From: UKL13-2 sp038321965
Lineage (GTDB): Bacteria; Pseudomonadota; Gammaproteobacteria; Burkholderiales; Usitatibacteraceae
Length of the DNA: 64,000 nucleotides
Direction of reading: 5' to 3'
Assembly (NCBI GenBank): GCA_038321965.1
Contig: JBBQFL010000001.1
Span: forward strand, 186,001-250,000
Positions 40,640 to 49,287 of this stretch are shown here, in pieces. Within the stretch, counting starts at the first letter, position 1; each line of letters starts with the position of its first letter. A model generated the notes under the pieces. The model was not told where the DNA came from, did not search any database, and saw only the letters and a list, made by a program, of their open reading frames with translations. Made by a program: the position numbers and the translations under genes.

Positions 40640-42229
40640 ATGACATCAGGCTTTCAAAATGGCATCGCTGTCGCCCCGCATGCTGCCGCCGCCGATGCGG
40701 CACTTCACATTCTGCGCGAAGGCGGCAACGCCATCGAGGCAATGGTTGCTGCGGCTGCCACGATTGCGGTCGTCTACCCGCATATGACGGCCGTCGGCGG
40801 CGATGCTTTCTGGCTCATCCACGATCCAGCGCGTTCGCCCATTGCCATCGATGCCTGTGGAGCCGCCGCGCAAAATGCAACGCTTGATTTCTATCGACAG
40901 CAAGGGGTAGACACCATTCCGATCCGTGGACCGCTGGCCGCCAATACCGTGGCTGGTACGATCTCCGGCTGGGGCGCCGCGCTGGAAGTCTCGAAAAGCT
41001 GGCGCGGCAAGATGCCCTTGTCGATGCTGGTCGCGGACGCCATCACCCGCGCACGCGAGGGCATCATTGTCACCAACAGCCAACACGCGAGCACCTCGGC
41101 AAAGCTCACCGAGTTGACCCCGCAGCCGGGTTTTGCCGAAACCTTTCTCGTGGACGATGCAGCGCCAGTCGCCGGTTCGCGTTTCGCGATGCCTCGCCTC
41201 GCCAATACGCTGGAGTACCTCGCCAAAGCGGGGCTGCAGGATTTCTATCGTGGCGACATTTCGCAGAGCATCGCCAAAGATCTTGCCAGTGTCGGCAGCC
41301 CAGTCTCGCGCGAAGATCTGGTCAAACACGAAGCGCTCTATCGAGAACCTTTGACGATCAAGCATTCGCTGGGTGCGCTATACAACATGACGCCGCCCAC
41401 TCAGGGCGTGGTGTCATTGTTGATTCTTGCGATCCTCGACAAGATCGGCTTGAAAGGCCTTGATCCAATGGGTGCCGAGTATGTGCATCTGTGCGTGGAA
41501 GCAACCAAGCAGGCATTCGCCATCCGCGACAAATACGTCACCGATCCTGCAGACATGAGCGTGCACGCGCAGTCCCTGCTCGACGACGATATCGTTTCCA
41601 CGCTGGCCGCAAAAATCCGTCGTGACCGCGCCGCGCCTTGGGGCAAGAACACCAAACCGGGAGATACCGTCTGGATGGGCGTTATCGACAAGGAAGGCCG
41701 CGCGGTATCTTTCATCCAGTCGATTTATCACGAATTCGGCACTGGCATCGTGCTCAAAGAGTCCGGCATCAACTGGCAAAATCGTGGCGCCAGCTTTTCG
41801 CTCGACCCCAAAGCGCTGCTGGTTATCCGGCCCGGCAAGAAACCGTTCCACACCTTGAATCCCGCACTGGCGCTGTTCAACGATGGCCGCGTGATGCCCT
41901 ACGGCACCATGGGTGGCGACGGACAGCCGCAGACGCAGTGCGCAGTATTCACCCGTATCGCCAACTTCGGCATGAGCCCACAGGATGCGATTACCGCGCC
42001 GCGCTGGCTGCTGGGGCGCACCTGGGGGAATCCTTCGGACACATTGAAACTGGAGTCACGATTCGATGTCTCGGTGTTCGAGGGGTTACGAGCACGCGGG
42101 CACGACGTGGAAAAGCTGGGCGAATTCGATGAGAGTGTGGGGCATGCGGGGGCGTTGATTCGCGCGCGAGATGGTGCGCTGACCGGTGGGTTTGATCCGC
42201 GAAGTGATGGGGGCGTGGTGGGGTTTTAA
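40640..42229 (+). CDS. Gamma-glutamyltransferase family N-terminal nucleophile hydrolase
   Basis: A 529-residue protein of the GGT fold, made as a proenzyme that cuts itself before a Thr. The likely nucleophile is Thr343 in KPGDTVWMGVIDKEG, then AVSFIQSIYHEFGTGIV. The N-terminal motif is GGNAIEAMVAAAATIAVVYPHMTAVGGDAFWL. No signal peptide is seen, so it is probably cytosolic, unlike periplasmic GGT. The FIQSIY/FGTGI pattern resembles the YwrD/HpxW branch (HpxW is an oxamate amidohydrolase), so true glutathione cleavage is doubtful. Confidence 0.87.
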   Translation: MTSGFQNGIAVAPHAAAADAALHILREGGNAIEAMVAAAATIAVVYPHMTAVGGDAFWLIHDPARSPIAIDACGAAAQNATLDFYRQQGVDTIPIRGPLAANTVAGTISGWGAALEVSKSWRGKMPLSMLVADAITRAREGIIVTNSQHASTSAKLTELTPQPGFAETFLVDDAAPVAGSRFAMPRLANTLEYLAKAGLQDFYRGDISQSIAKDLASVGSPVSREDLVKHEALYREPLTIKHSLGALYNMTPPTQGVVSLLILAILDKIGLKGLDPMGAEYVHLCVEATKQAFAIRDKYVTDPADMSVHAQSLLDDDIVSTLAAKIRRDRAAPWGKNTKPGDTVWMGVIDKEGRAVSFIQSIYHEFGTGIVLKESGINWQNRGASFSLDPKALLVIRPGKKPFHTLNPALALFNDGRVMPYGTMGGDGQPQTQCAVFTRIANFGMSPQDAITAPRWLLGRTWGNPSDTLKLESRFDVSVFEGLRARGHDVEKLGEFDESVGHAGALIRARDGALTGGFDPRSDGGVVGF

Positions 42230-42265
42230 TGGGAACCTCGAGTAGTTCCCCAATCCATAGAATGA

Positions 42266-42322
42266 GTACTGGCGCGCTTCTTGGGGACAAAACATGCCAG
42301 CAAACCCACCAATGCTGGTGTT
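42266..42322. repeat. About 60-bp imperfect palindrome, copy C
   Basis: It starts GTACTGGCGCGCTTCTTGG and ends CCACCAATGCTGGTGTT, sharing both ends with copies A, B, D and E. The longest reading of the glycosyltransferase gene begins inside it at 42294. Confidence 0.5.
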
Positions 42323-43412
42323 CAAGAATTTTCCGGCGCTTGCCAAAGGTGCGATCAAAGCGCGTAGTCGTACCCGCCCGACTACCGTTTCTAGGATAAT
42401 GGCGCACGCAATCCGTGCGCCAGCAATGATCCCGCCTCCAGCCCATCCCGTCGTCAGCATCGTCGTACCGGTCTACAACGCCACCGTCTATCTCGACGCC
42501 TGCCTCGAGAGCTTGTGCGCGCAGGATTTCCAGCGCATCGAGATCATCACCATCGACGATGGTTCGACCGACGGCAGCAGCGAACAGCTCGCAAAGTGGG
42601 CAGCTCGCGACGCACGCATCCGCGTCCTGTCGCATCCGGGAAACGCCAATCGCGGCGTTGCCGCCACGCGTAATCTGGGCTTGCAGCATCTGCGCGGCGA
42701 ATTTCTCTGGTTTGTCGATGCCGATGATCGCGTGCGGCCGGGTGCGATTTCCCAACTCGTGGATATTGCTACCGCGCAACGCGCCGACGTGGTCGCCTTC
42801 AATGCCGAAGAAAACCGTGACGGGTTTGCGGCCCGCAACGTTTACCAACAGCCAAAGCCTGCAGGTGTGTTGCGCGGCGAAGAGTGGGTCAGGCTGAGTT
42901 GTCAGCAGAAAGAAAGCCCGCACGCCGTCTGGTTGCGCTTCTATCGCTGCACATATCTGGAATCCTGCGGCATGAGCTTTTGTGCCGGTAACGGGCACGA
43001 CGACATCCCCTGGATTACGGAAGGTGATCTACGCGCCGAACGTTTCATTTATGTCGACTCTGTACTCTACGATTACGTGCGCAATACACAGTCGATTACC
43101 GGCAGTGCAAGTGGTCGAAGTCTGCTGCGCCGTGCCGAAGGCATGCTGGTCGTGATTGATTGCCTGCGCGATATCAATCAACGAGTACCCATGTCGCATG
43201 CGACGCGCAAACTGTTGCGCGCCGACCTGGTCGGGCAGGGGCTGCAAATCGACCGACTGCGACAGCACATTACGGATCCAGAATTGCGAAAACAGCTGGA
43301 CGAGCAGGTGAAGAACAAAAATCTCTGGCGCAGCCTTTGGACAGATGCCACGCGCCTGACCCGTCAGCGCCAACTTGCCCAGGTTATGTTGCGTGAATGG
43401 TGGCACGGTTGA
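42294..43412 (+). CDS. Family 2 glycosyltransferase
   Basis: A GT-A fold enzyme, 372 residues in the longest reading. The nucleotide-sugar site is VSIVVPVYNATVYLDACLESL, then IDDGSTDGS and the DxD-like FVDADDRVRPGA. C-terminal helices probably contact the acceptor or membrane. ATG 42294 has a GGGGAC site but lies inside a palindromic repeat, and the first 44 residues have no homology. ATG 42426 (MIPPPAHPVVSIVV) or 42399 may be the true start. First gene of the surface polysaccharide set; its stop overlaps the O-antigen ligase start. Confidence 0.87.
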   Translation: MPANPPMLVFKNFPALAKGAIKARSRTRPTTVSRIMAHAIRAPAMIPPPAHPVVSIVVPVYNATVYLDACLESLCAQDFQRIEIITIDDGSTDGSSEQLAKWAARDARIRVLSHPGNANRGVAATRNLGLQHLRGEFLWFVDADDRVRPGAISQLVDIATAQRADVVAFNAEENRDGFAARNVYQQPKPAGVLRGEEWVRLSCQQKESPHAVWLRFYRCTYLESCGMSFCAGNGHDDIPWITEGDLRAERFIYVDSVLYDYVRNTQSITGSASGRSLLRRAEGMLVVIDCLRDINQRVPMSHATRKLLRADLVGQGLQIDRLRQHITDPELRKQLDEQVKNKNLWRSLWTDATRLTRQRQLAQVMLREWWHG

Positions 43413-44692
43413 ACATGCCCGCCGCCAATGTGATGCGGTCTAGCGCGACCATCTCGACTCCATTGCTGATTCGCTTCGCCACCGTCGCTGCCGGTATCGC
43501 GATTCTGGTTTCACCATTTCGTGCCAGCGCCGGTTTGCGCGGCGCAATGCTGTTACTGGCGGGCCTGGCAATACTATCCGCCTATGTGCGCGCAAACCAG
43601 TTCCGGCAATTGCTGCTGCCGTACAAGGTGCTGGTGATCGCCGCCGGTGCGTGGTTGCTGGCAGCGTCGCTCTGGTCGTTTGTTGGCCCGTCGCCGCTGG
43701 ACAGCCTCTCGGTAGTGAAGCGTGACATCCTCACGCCGATGCTGGCATTTATGGTGTTCTACGCGTTGACGCGTACACGTGCTGACATGCTGCGCTGGAT
43801 CTCGATCCTTACGGTCGGCCTGTTTGTATTGACCGTCATGGTCGTGCGTGAACCATTTGATCCGCTGGCTACTTTGCAGGAGTCTGACTATCTGACGGTA
43901 GGCTTGCTCTCCACATGGATCGTGACACTTGCGCCGCTGCTGACGCTGTCGTTATTTGCCAGCAGGCAGTGGCGCCGCCGCGGGCTGTTTCTGGCGGTCG
44001 TCGGGCTGTGCTGCCTGCTGATATCGGCGTGGCTATCCGGCAATCGCACGGTGTGGGTTTGTTTTGCAGCGATGGTTGTGATTGCGACGTTTTTAGGCCG
44101 CCGGGGAGGCGCCATCACAGATGTACGGTGGCGTTCGACGGCGATGGTGCTGGTGCTGCTGGCCGTGCTCGCTTCGTTCATGTTCGCAGCAATGCAATTT
44201 CGCGCGCGAACCCAGGCGCCCGCCGGCACCGGGCCGCTGGCGTTTCTCCTTAACGACAATCGTGCGCCAATATTGACCGTGGCATTCGAAATGATCAGCG
44301 AGCGCCCCTTGCTTGGCCGCGGCTACGACAATCCGAATATCGGCGACCTGTTTGCCGCACGATTCGAAACACCCTGGCTACGGAACTACGTACACCAGCC
44401 GCACAACGTGGTGCTCAATTACGCTTTGCAAATGGGCGTTACCGGCGCCTTGGTGATCCTCTTCCTGTTTGCAGCTTTGGCGTGGACGTTCATGCGACGC
44501 TTGCCGCGACGCGGACTGGCACGGCTGGCCGGATTGTGTGGAATCGCGCTGGTGACCGGCGTCTTATTGCGCAACATGACCGATGATTTTTTCAATCGCC
44601 ACACCGTTCAGTTTTTTGGTGCGGCTGCGGGTATGCTGCTCGGCCTGGCGACACATCGGCCACCACTGAATTTGCGAAAGTCGCGGCGCTAA
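43397..44692 (+). CDS. O-antigen ligase family membrane protein
   Basis: A 431-residue polytopic protein with about ten to twelve helices. A large periplasmic loop in the second half carries the Wzy_C/WaaL-type elements GNRTVWVCFAAM and, later, PHNVVLNYALQMGVTGAL with the expected His. WaaL enzymes join lipid-linked O-antigen to lipid A-core in the periplasm; related proteins polymerise O-units. Which of the two applies is not decidable. It overlaps the GT2 stop by 16 bases. Confidence 0.85.
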   Translation: MVARLNMPAANVMRSSATISTPLLIRFATVAAGIAILVSPFRASAGLRGAMLLLAGLAILSAYVRANQFRQLLLPYKVLVIAAGAWLLAASLWSFVGPSPLDSLSVVKRDILTPMLAFMVFYALTRTRADMLRWISILTVGLFVLTVMVVREPFDPLATLQESDYLTVGLLSTWIVTLAPLLTLSLFASRQWRRRGLFLAVVGLCCLLISAWLSGNRTVWVCFAAMVVIATFLGRRGGAITDVRWRSTAMVLVLLAVLASFMFAAMQFRARTQAPAGTGPLAFLLNDNRAPILTVAFEMISERPLLGRGYDNPNIGDLFAARFETPWLRNYVHQPHNVVLNYALQMGVTGALVILFLFAALAWTFMRRLPRRGLARLAGLCGIALVTGVLLRNMTDDFFNRHTVQFFGAAAGMLLGLATHRPPLNLRKSRR

Positions 44693-44700
44693 GCAAACGC

Positions 44701-44760
44701 AAACACAAGCGCTGGCGCGCCACACAGGCCAAAAAGACGCCAGGTGCCGCACCAGTGTTT
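44701..44760. repeat. About 60-bp imperfect palindrome, copy D
   Basis: Ends AAACAC and GTGTTT are perfect complements. Inner arms GCTGGCGCGCC and GGTGCCGCACCAG are imperfect. It sits between two convergent genes and shares its pattern with copies A-C and E. Confidence 0.45.
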
Positions 44761-44821
44761 GAGTTCGCGAATTCTCGCGCTACACATCGCCCTCGCGCGT
44801 GCGGTCGATTACCCGCGGCAA

Positions 44822-45688
44822 CTAGCGATGCTTCCAGATAAACCGCAGCGCAGAACACACGAATAGCCAGACGTGGCGCACACTCTTGGCTGCTGCGCCG
44901 CCGCCCGCGTGCACGATGCGTACATCCGCCACGCGCGCGACACTAGCGAATTTTGCGATCCGGTAACTGAGATCAAAGTCCTCGAAATACAGAAAGAACG
45001 CCGGATCAAAAGCCTCAGCGCGGACCAGCGCTATTTGCCGAATCAGCATGAAGCAACCGCTGGCAATTTTCACGTCATTCAGGCCGGCATCGTAGGCCGT
45101 TTCGCGACGCTCATAGGCGGCCAGTCTCGCGCGGAAGCAGTGTCTGATTGGTGACGGCGCGAAGCCGCGTAGAGCGAGGGTCAAAAGATCAGGATAGCGT
45201 TTGGCAAGATACAGCGGCTGTCCATCGGGTGCCATGGCAACCGGTGAAACAATCGCACAGTCAGGATTCTGTTGCAGGTAGCGCAGCGCGTTGGCGATGG
45301 CGAACTCATCAAGCTTCACATCGGGGTTGAGCACGAGGTGGAAATCCATATCCAGGCAGCGTGCAATGGCAAGGTTGTTGGCACGTCCGTAGCCAATGTT
45401 GCCGTGGCCGGCGATCACTTGCGTTTCAATCCAGCCCGGTTCGGTACAGGCCATGTCCAACGTTGGCGCGTATGCAGACGCGGTCGTCGCAGACTGATTG
45501 TCAACCAGGCAAACTTTCGCGCGCCGCAACAAACCGGCGTGGCGCGCGTGCGTCAGTGCCGTCACCAGAGACTTCAGCGTTTCGTTAAGCCAAAAAGGAT
45601 CAGGAAAATAGACAACAATTGAAACCGACAGCGTTGAAGAATGCGGGAGGGGCGCGCTCGACAAATCTGCCGGTTCAGACATTGTCAA
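44822..45688 (-). CDS. Family 2 glycosyltransferase, rhamnosyltransferase-like
   Basis: A 288-residue GT2 enzyme. It opens SVSIVVYFPDPFWLNETLKSL, with VCLVDNQS, NIGYGRANNLAI and the DxD-equivalent LVLNPDVKL. ASGCFMLIR and FFLYFEDFDLSYRI follow. This pattern (VDN, GFGxANN, NPD, EDxDL) is that of WbbL/RfbF-like rhamnosyltransferases acting on O-antigen or capsule. It is cytosolic and membrane-associated by family knowledge. The start overlaps the MsbA-type gene stop by 14 bases, so it is co-expressed with it. Confidence 0.88.
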   Translation of the reverse strand: MTMSEPADLSSAPLPHSSTLSVSIVVYFPDPFWLNETLKSLVTALTHARHAGLLRRAKVCLVDNQSATTASAYAPTLDMACTEPGWIETQVIAGHGNIGYGRANNLAIARCLDMDFHLVLNPDVKLDEFAIANALRYLQQNPDCAIVSPVAMAPDGQPLYLAKRYPDLLTLALRGFAPSPIRHCFRARLAAYERRETAYDAGLNDVKIASGCFMLIRQIALVRAEAFDPAFFLYFEDFDLSYRIAKFASVARVADVRIVHAGGGAAAKSVRHVWLFVCSALRFIWKHR

Positions 45689-47414
45689 ATTGCAGGCGAT
45701 GCAGACTAGCGTAGACGCCGGCTTGGGCCGAAAGCTCGGCGTGCGATCCGATCTCCAGAATCTTGCCGTGACCCATCACCACGATGCGGTCGGCGTTTTC
45801 AATCGTGGAAAGCCGGTGCGCGACGACGATGGTGGTGCGTCCGCGCATCAGTGTCACCAATGCCGCCTGCACCTGACGTTCCGATTCGCTGTCGAGCGCC
45901 GACGTGGCTTCATCGAGCAACAGTATCGGCGCGTTCTTGATCAGCGCACGCGCAATCGCCAGTCGTTGCCGTTGCCCGCCAGAGAGCAGCGCGCCGTTTT
46001 CGCCGATTACGGTATCGAAGCCCTGGGGCAGGGCACGGATGAAATCGAGGCAGTGCGCAGCGACGGCGGCGTCCTCAATTTCTGCTTGTGTCGAGGTTCC
46101 CTGCTTGCCGTAAGCGATGTTGGCCGACACCGTGTCGTTGAACAGCACCACATCTTGGCTGACCAGCGCGATCTGACGTCGCAGATCGGTGAGCTTGATG
46201 TCGTCGAGCGCATGGCCATCGAGGGTGATGCGGCCCGCAGAAGGCAGAAAGAAGCGCGGTACCAAATTGACCAGGCTGGTCTTGCCGCCGCCGGAAGCAC
46301 CCACCAACGCGATCGTTTCGCCGGGCGCAATGGATAGCGAAACATTGTCCAGCGCCGGCACCGGCTGATTGGCGTATTGCAGACTCACGCCTTCGAAGTG
46401 CAGCCGTCCTTCGGCGCGCGCGAATTCGATGTGGCCGCGATCCTGCTCGGGCGGCTCATCGATCAGACCGAACACACTTTCAGCCGCCGCCATGCCGCGC
46501 TGCATCTGCTCGCTCACGCCCGAGAGCCCCTTGATCTGCGGAACCAGCCCGGCCGCGGCGACAATGTAGGAGACAAACTCGGAGACCTCCATGCCGGTGC
46601 CATATTGCGGGCTGGCGGCGAGGTAAACGATGAAGGCGATGGCGATGGAAACGATCAAATGTGTAAACGGCGTCGACGCTGCGGCTGCCACGGCGTGGCG
46701 CATGGCGTTGCGACGGATGCGGTTGGCGACGCTGTCGAAGCGCTTGGTTTCGTAGGCCGCACCTTCGAATATTTTGATTACTTTCTGGCTTCTGATGGAC
46801 TCTTCAAGCACGTCGTTGAGCGCACCCCAGGACTGCTGGCTATCGCGGCTGATATTGCGGATACGTTTGCCGAACACATTGATGATCAGCCCGAGAATCG
46901 GCACAGTCGCAAAAATGATTAGCGTGAGCTTCCAGTTGACGCTGAACATCCAGCCCAGCAGCACGATCAGCGTCACCCCGCCGCGCACCAGGCTGTTGAG
47001 CGCGGTGGTCGCGGCCAGTTGCAGGCCGTAGACATCGTTGGAAATCTTCGACATCAGCGTGCCTGTGGTCGACTGGTGGAAAAACGGCATCGGCAGGCGG
47101 ATCAGGCGCTGGAACATTTCATTGCGAAAATCGAACACGACCTTGTGGCCGACCCATTGCATGCCGTAGCCGGCCACAAAGTGCGACAGGCCACTGATAA
47201 AAAATATCACCACGATGCCCAGCGCCACCCAGATCGCCTGCTGTCCCTTGCCGTTGACGAACAGCTCCTCGAGCATGTATTTGAGGAACCACGCAAACGA
47301 ACCTTCCGCGGCGCCACCGATGCCCATGGCCAGCATGCTGCCAAGGAACGCCCAGCGATAAGGCTTTACGTAGCCGAACAGGCGCTCGTCGAGTTGCTTC
47401 GCGTCAGTGGCCAT
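45675..47414 (-). CDS. msbA: MsbA-type lipid A/glycolipid ABC exporter
   Basis: A 579-residue half-transporter. Six membrane helices (about 1-320) precede the nucleotide-binding domain with Walker A LVGASGGGKTSLVNLV, signature LSGGQRQRLAIARAL, Walker B ILLLDEATSALD and the switch His in VVAHRLST. MsbA flips lipid A-core from the inner to the outer leaflet. The neighbours (glycosyltransferases, O-antigen ligase, UDP-glucuronate decarboxylase) fit. A more distant exporter of another glycolipid is possible. Confidence 0.9.
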   Translation of the reverse strand: MATDAKQLDERLFGYVKPYRWAFLGSMLAMGIGGAAEGSFAWFLKYMLEELFVNGKGQQAIWVALGIVVIFFISGLSHFVAGYGMQWVGHKVVFDFRNEMFQRLIRLPMPFFHQSTTGTLMSKISNDVYGLQLAATTALNSLVRGGVTLIVLLGWMFSVNWKLTLIIFATVPILGLIINVFGKRIRNISRDSQQSWGALNDVLEESIRSQKVIKIFEGAAYETKRFDSVANRIRRNAMRHAVAAAASTPFTHLIVSIAIAFIVYLAASPQYGTGMEVSEFVSYIVAAAGLVPQIKGLSGVSEQMQRGMAAAESVFGLIDEPPEQDRGHIEFARAEGRLHFEGVSLQYANQPVPALDNVSLSIAPGETIALVGASGGGKTSLVNLVPRFFLPSAGRITLDGHALDDIKLTDLRRQIALVSQDVVLFNDTVSANIAYGKQGTSTQAEIEDAAVAAHCLDFIRALPQGFDTVIGENGALLSGGQRQRLAIARALIKNAPILLLDEATSALDSESERQVQAALVTLMRGRTTIVVAHRLSTIENADRIVVMGHGKILEIGSHAELSAQAGVYASLHRLQFDNV

Positions 47415-47455
47415 GGCATACGATCAACGGCGATTGAGCAGGCGCGAACAGATGG

Positions 47456-48394
47456 TCAGGTCGCAAGCGTCCGCCGGAAATAATCGATAGTCGCTTTCAA
47501 ACCATCCTCCAGCGACACCTTCGGTTCCCATTTCAATGCGCTTTTGGCGAGCGAAATATCGGGTCGGCGCTGTTTGGGATCGTCCTGCGGCAAGGGTTTA
47601 AAACAGAGTTTGGATTTGGATCCCGTGAGAGAAATGATACGTTCGGCCAACTCCAGCATCGTCACCTCAACCGGATTACCGATGTTCACCGGCCCCGTGA
47701 TATTTGCAGGCGATTGCATCATTTTCAGCATCGCCTCGATCAAATCATCTACATAGCAAAAACTACGTGTCTGCTCGCCGCTGCCATATACCGTGATGTC
47801 TTGACCGCGCAAGGCTTGAACAATGAAGTTACTCACCACGCGCCCGTCGTTGGGATGCATGCGCGGACCATAGGTATTGAAAATGCGTACGACCTTGATC
47901 GCGAGTTGATGCTGACGGTGGTAATCGAAAAATAGTGTTTCGGCGCAGCGTTTGCCCTCGTCGTAGCAACTACGCGGACCGATCGGATTTACCTTGCCCC
48001 AGTAGTCCTCGGTCTGCGGATGTACTTCGGGGTCGCCATAAACTTCCGATGTCGATGCTTGAAGAATGGTGGCGCGCGTACGTTTGGCGAGCCCCAGCAT
48101 GTTGATGGCGCCGTGCACGCTGGTCTTGGTGGTCTGCACCGGGTCGTGCTGATAATGAATCGGGCTGGCCGGACAGGCGAGGTTATAGATCGCATTGACT
48201 TCGACATAAAGCGGAAACGTGATGTCGTGGCGCATCAGTTCGAAGTAGGGGCTCTTTTGTAGATGCGCGATGTTGGCCTTGCTGCCGGTGAAAAAATTAT
48301 CGACACACAATACGTCCGCGCCACTGGCGATCAGGCGATCACACAGATGCGAGCCCAGAAAGCCGGCGCCTCCCGTTACCAATATTTTTTCCAT
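47456..48394 (-). CDS. UDP-glucuronic acid decarboxylase (UXS-type SDR)
   Basis: A 312-residue extended short-chain dehydrogenase. NAD is bound at ILVTGGAGFLGSHLC, the catalytic Tyr and Lys are in SCYDEGKRCAE, and GPRMHPNDGRVVSNFI with SGEQTRSFCYVDDLI are typical of UXS enzymes. They turn UDP-glucuronate into UDP-xylose for surface glycans. The start at 48394 begins the Rossmann strand. No UDP-glucose dehydrogenase is in view, so the substrate supply must come from elsewhere. Confidence 0.9.
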   Translation of the reverse strand: MEKILVTGGAGFLGSHLCDRLIASGADVLCVDNFFTGSKANIAHLQKSPYFELMRHDITFPLYVEVNAIYNLACPASPIHYQHDPVQTTKTSVHGAINMLGLAKRTRATILQASTSEVYGDPEVHPQTEDYWGKVNPIGPRSCYDEGKRCAETLFFDYHRQHQLAIKVVRIFNTYGPRMHPNDGRVVSNFIVQALRGQDITVYGSGEQTRSFCYVDDLIEAMLKMMQSPANITGPVNIGNPVEVTMLELAERIISLTGSKSKLCFKPLPQDDPKQRRPDISLAKSALKWEPKVSLEDGLKATIDYFRRTLAT

Positions 48395-48538
48395 GGTCCA
48401 GCTTTCGTTCAAATGAGATCAAAGCGCGCCAAATTTGCCTGAGGGCTGTTATGGCGGAAGCCGCCATTTTACCGCCACCCACCGGGCGTTCGCGTATTCG
48501 TCTACTGAGCGGCGCCAGCTATCCGCCGTCGCGGGTCG

Positions 48539-49093
48539 TCACTCTGAAGCGAACGCTTTGGTGAGCTTCACCATTAGCGTTCCGGTGGTTTCGTGGGTGT
48601 GGTTTTGTGTTGCGACGTAGCCATGCTTGGCGTAGAGGCGGATGAGCTTCGAATTCGACTGTGAAGTCCAGGTGGCCGCCTCATCCAGGCCAAGCTGTTT
48701 CATCCACCGTTCCCCATGAACCAGCAGCTCGCTAGCCACAGCATGGCGTCTAGCTACCGGGTCCACGTAAGTGGTTGAAAACAGTCCGAACGATCTATCC
48801 GGTTCCTCCAGCTCCACGCGAACAATTGTGTGACCGACGATTTTCTCATCCATGTCTATCGCCAGAAAGACGGCACCGGTGCACTTCTCGGCATTGAGAT
48901 GCCACCTGACCCTTTCCACTAACCACGCCATGCTGTACAGGGCGGTCCCGACTGCTTCGCCTTCGACCTCGACGAGCGTCTGGCGCATGCGCTGGGCAAC
49001 CAGAGTGACCTCGGTGGTCGATGCGGCATCAATTGCGCGTATCGAAATGCCGTCGGCCGGCAAATTATTCTGTGATCGCAACCCTACCTCCAT
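48539..49093 (-). CDS. GNAT family N-acetyltransferase
   Basis: A 184-residue protein from ATG 49093; the frame is open up to 49177. The GNAT core shows FLAIDMDEKIVGHTIVRVE (beta strands), STTYVDPVARRHAVASELLVHGERWMKQLG (acetyl-CoA loop and helix; the usual R/Q-x-x-G-x-A is degenerate) and SQSNSKLIRLYAKHGYV. It transfers an acetyl group to an unknown amine. It stands alone, divergent from the OPT transporter. Confidence 0.8.
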   Translation of the reverse strand: MEVGLRSQNNLPADGISIRAIDAASTTEVTLVAQRMRQTLVEVEGEAVGTALYSMAWLVERVRWHLNAEKCTGAVFLAIDMDEKIVGHTIVRVELEEPDRSFGLFSTTYVDPVARRHAVASELLVHGERWMKQLGLDEAATWTSQSNSKLIRLYAKHGYVATQNHTHETTGTLMVKLTKAFASE

Positions 49094-49287
49094 GGCAAGC
49101 GCCACACGCTGGTAAGAATGCGCGCAACATAGCAGATTCGCCACCCTTCCGCTGGGATTGCAGGAGCGGCAGATCATAGGCGCAAGTGATATATTTCAGC
49201 GCGGTGCGTTTGGCAGATCGTCAGGCACGCGCCTAAAAAAATCAATGCAACTTCCAAAAAAAGTCAGCACGCACCCCGGAGAGACCA

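Noticed and set aside
48451..48467. Inverted repeat ATGGCGG-AAG-CCGCCAT followed by TTTT
   Set aside because: It would terminate only plus-strand transcripts, and no plus-strand gene lies upstream; its role on the minus strand is unclear.
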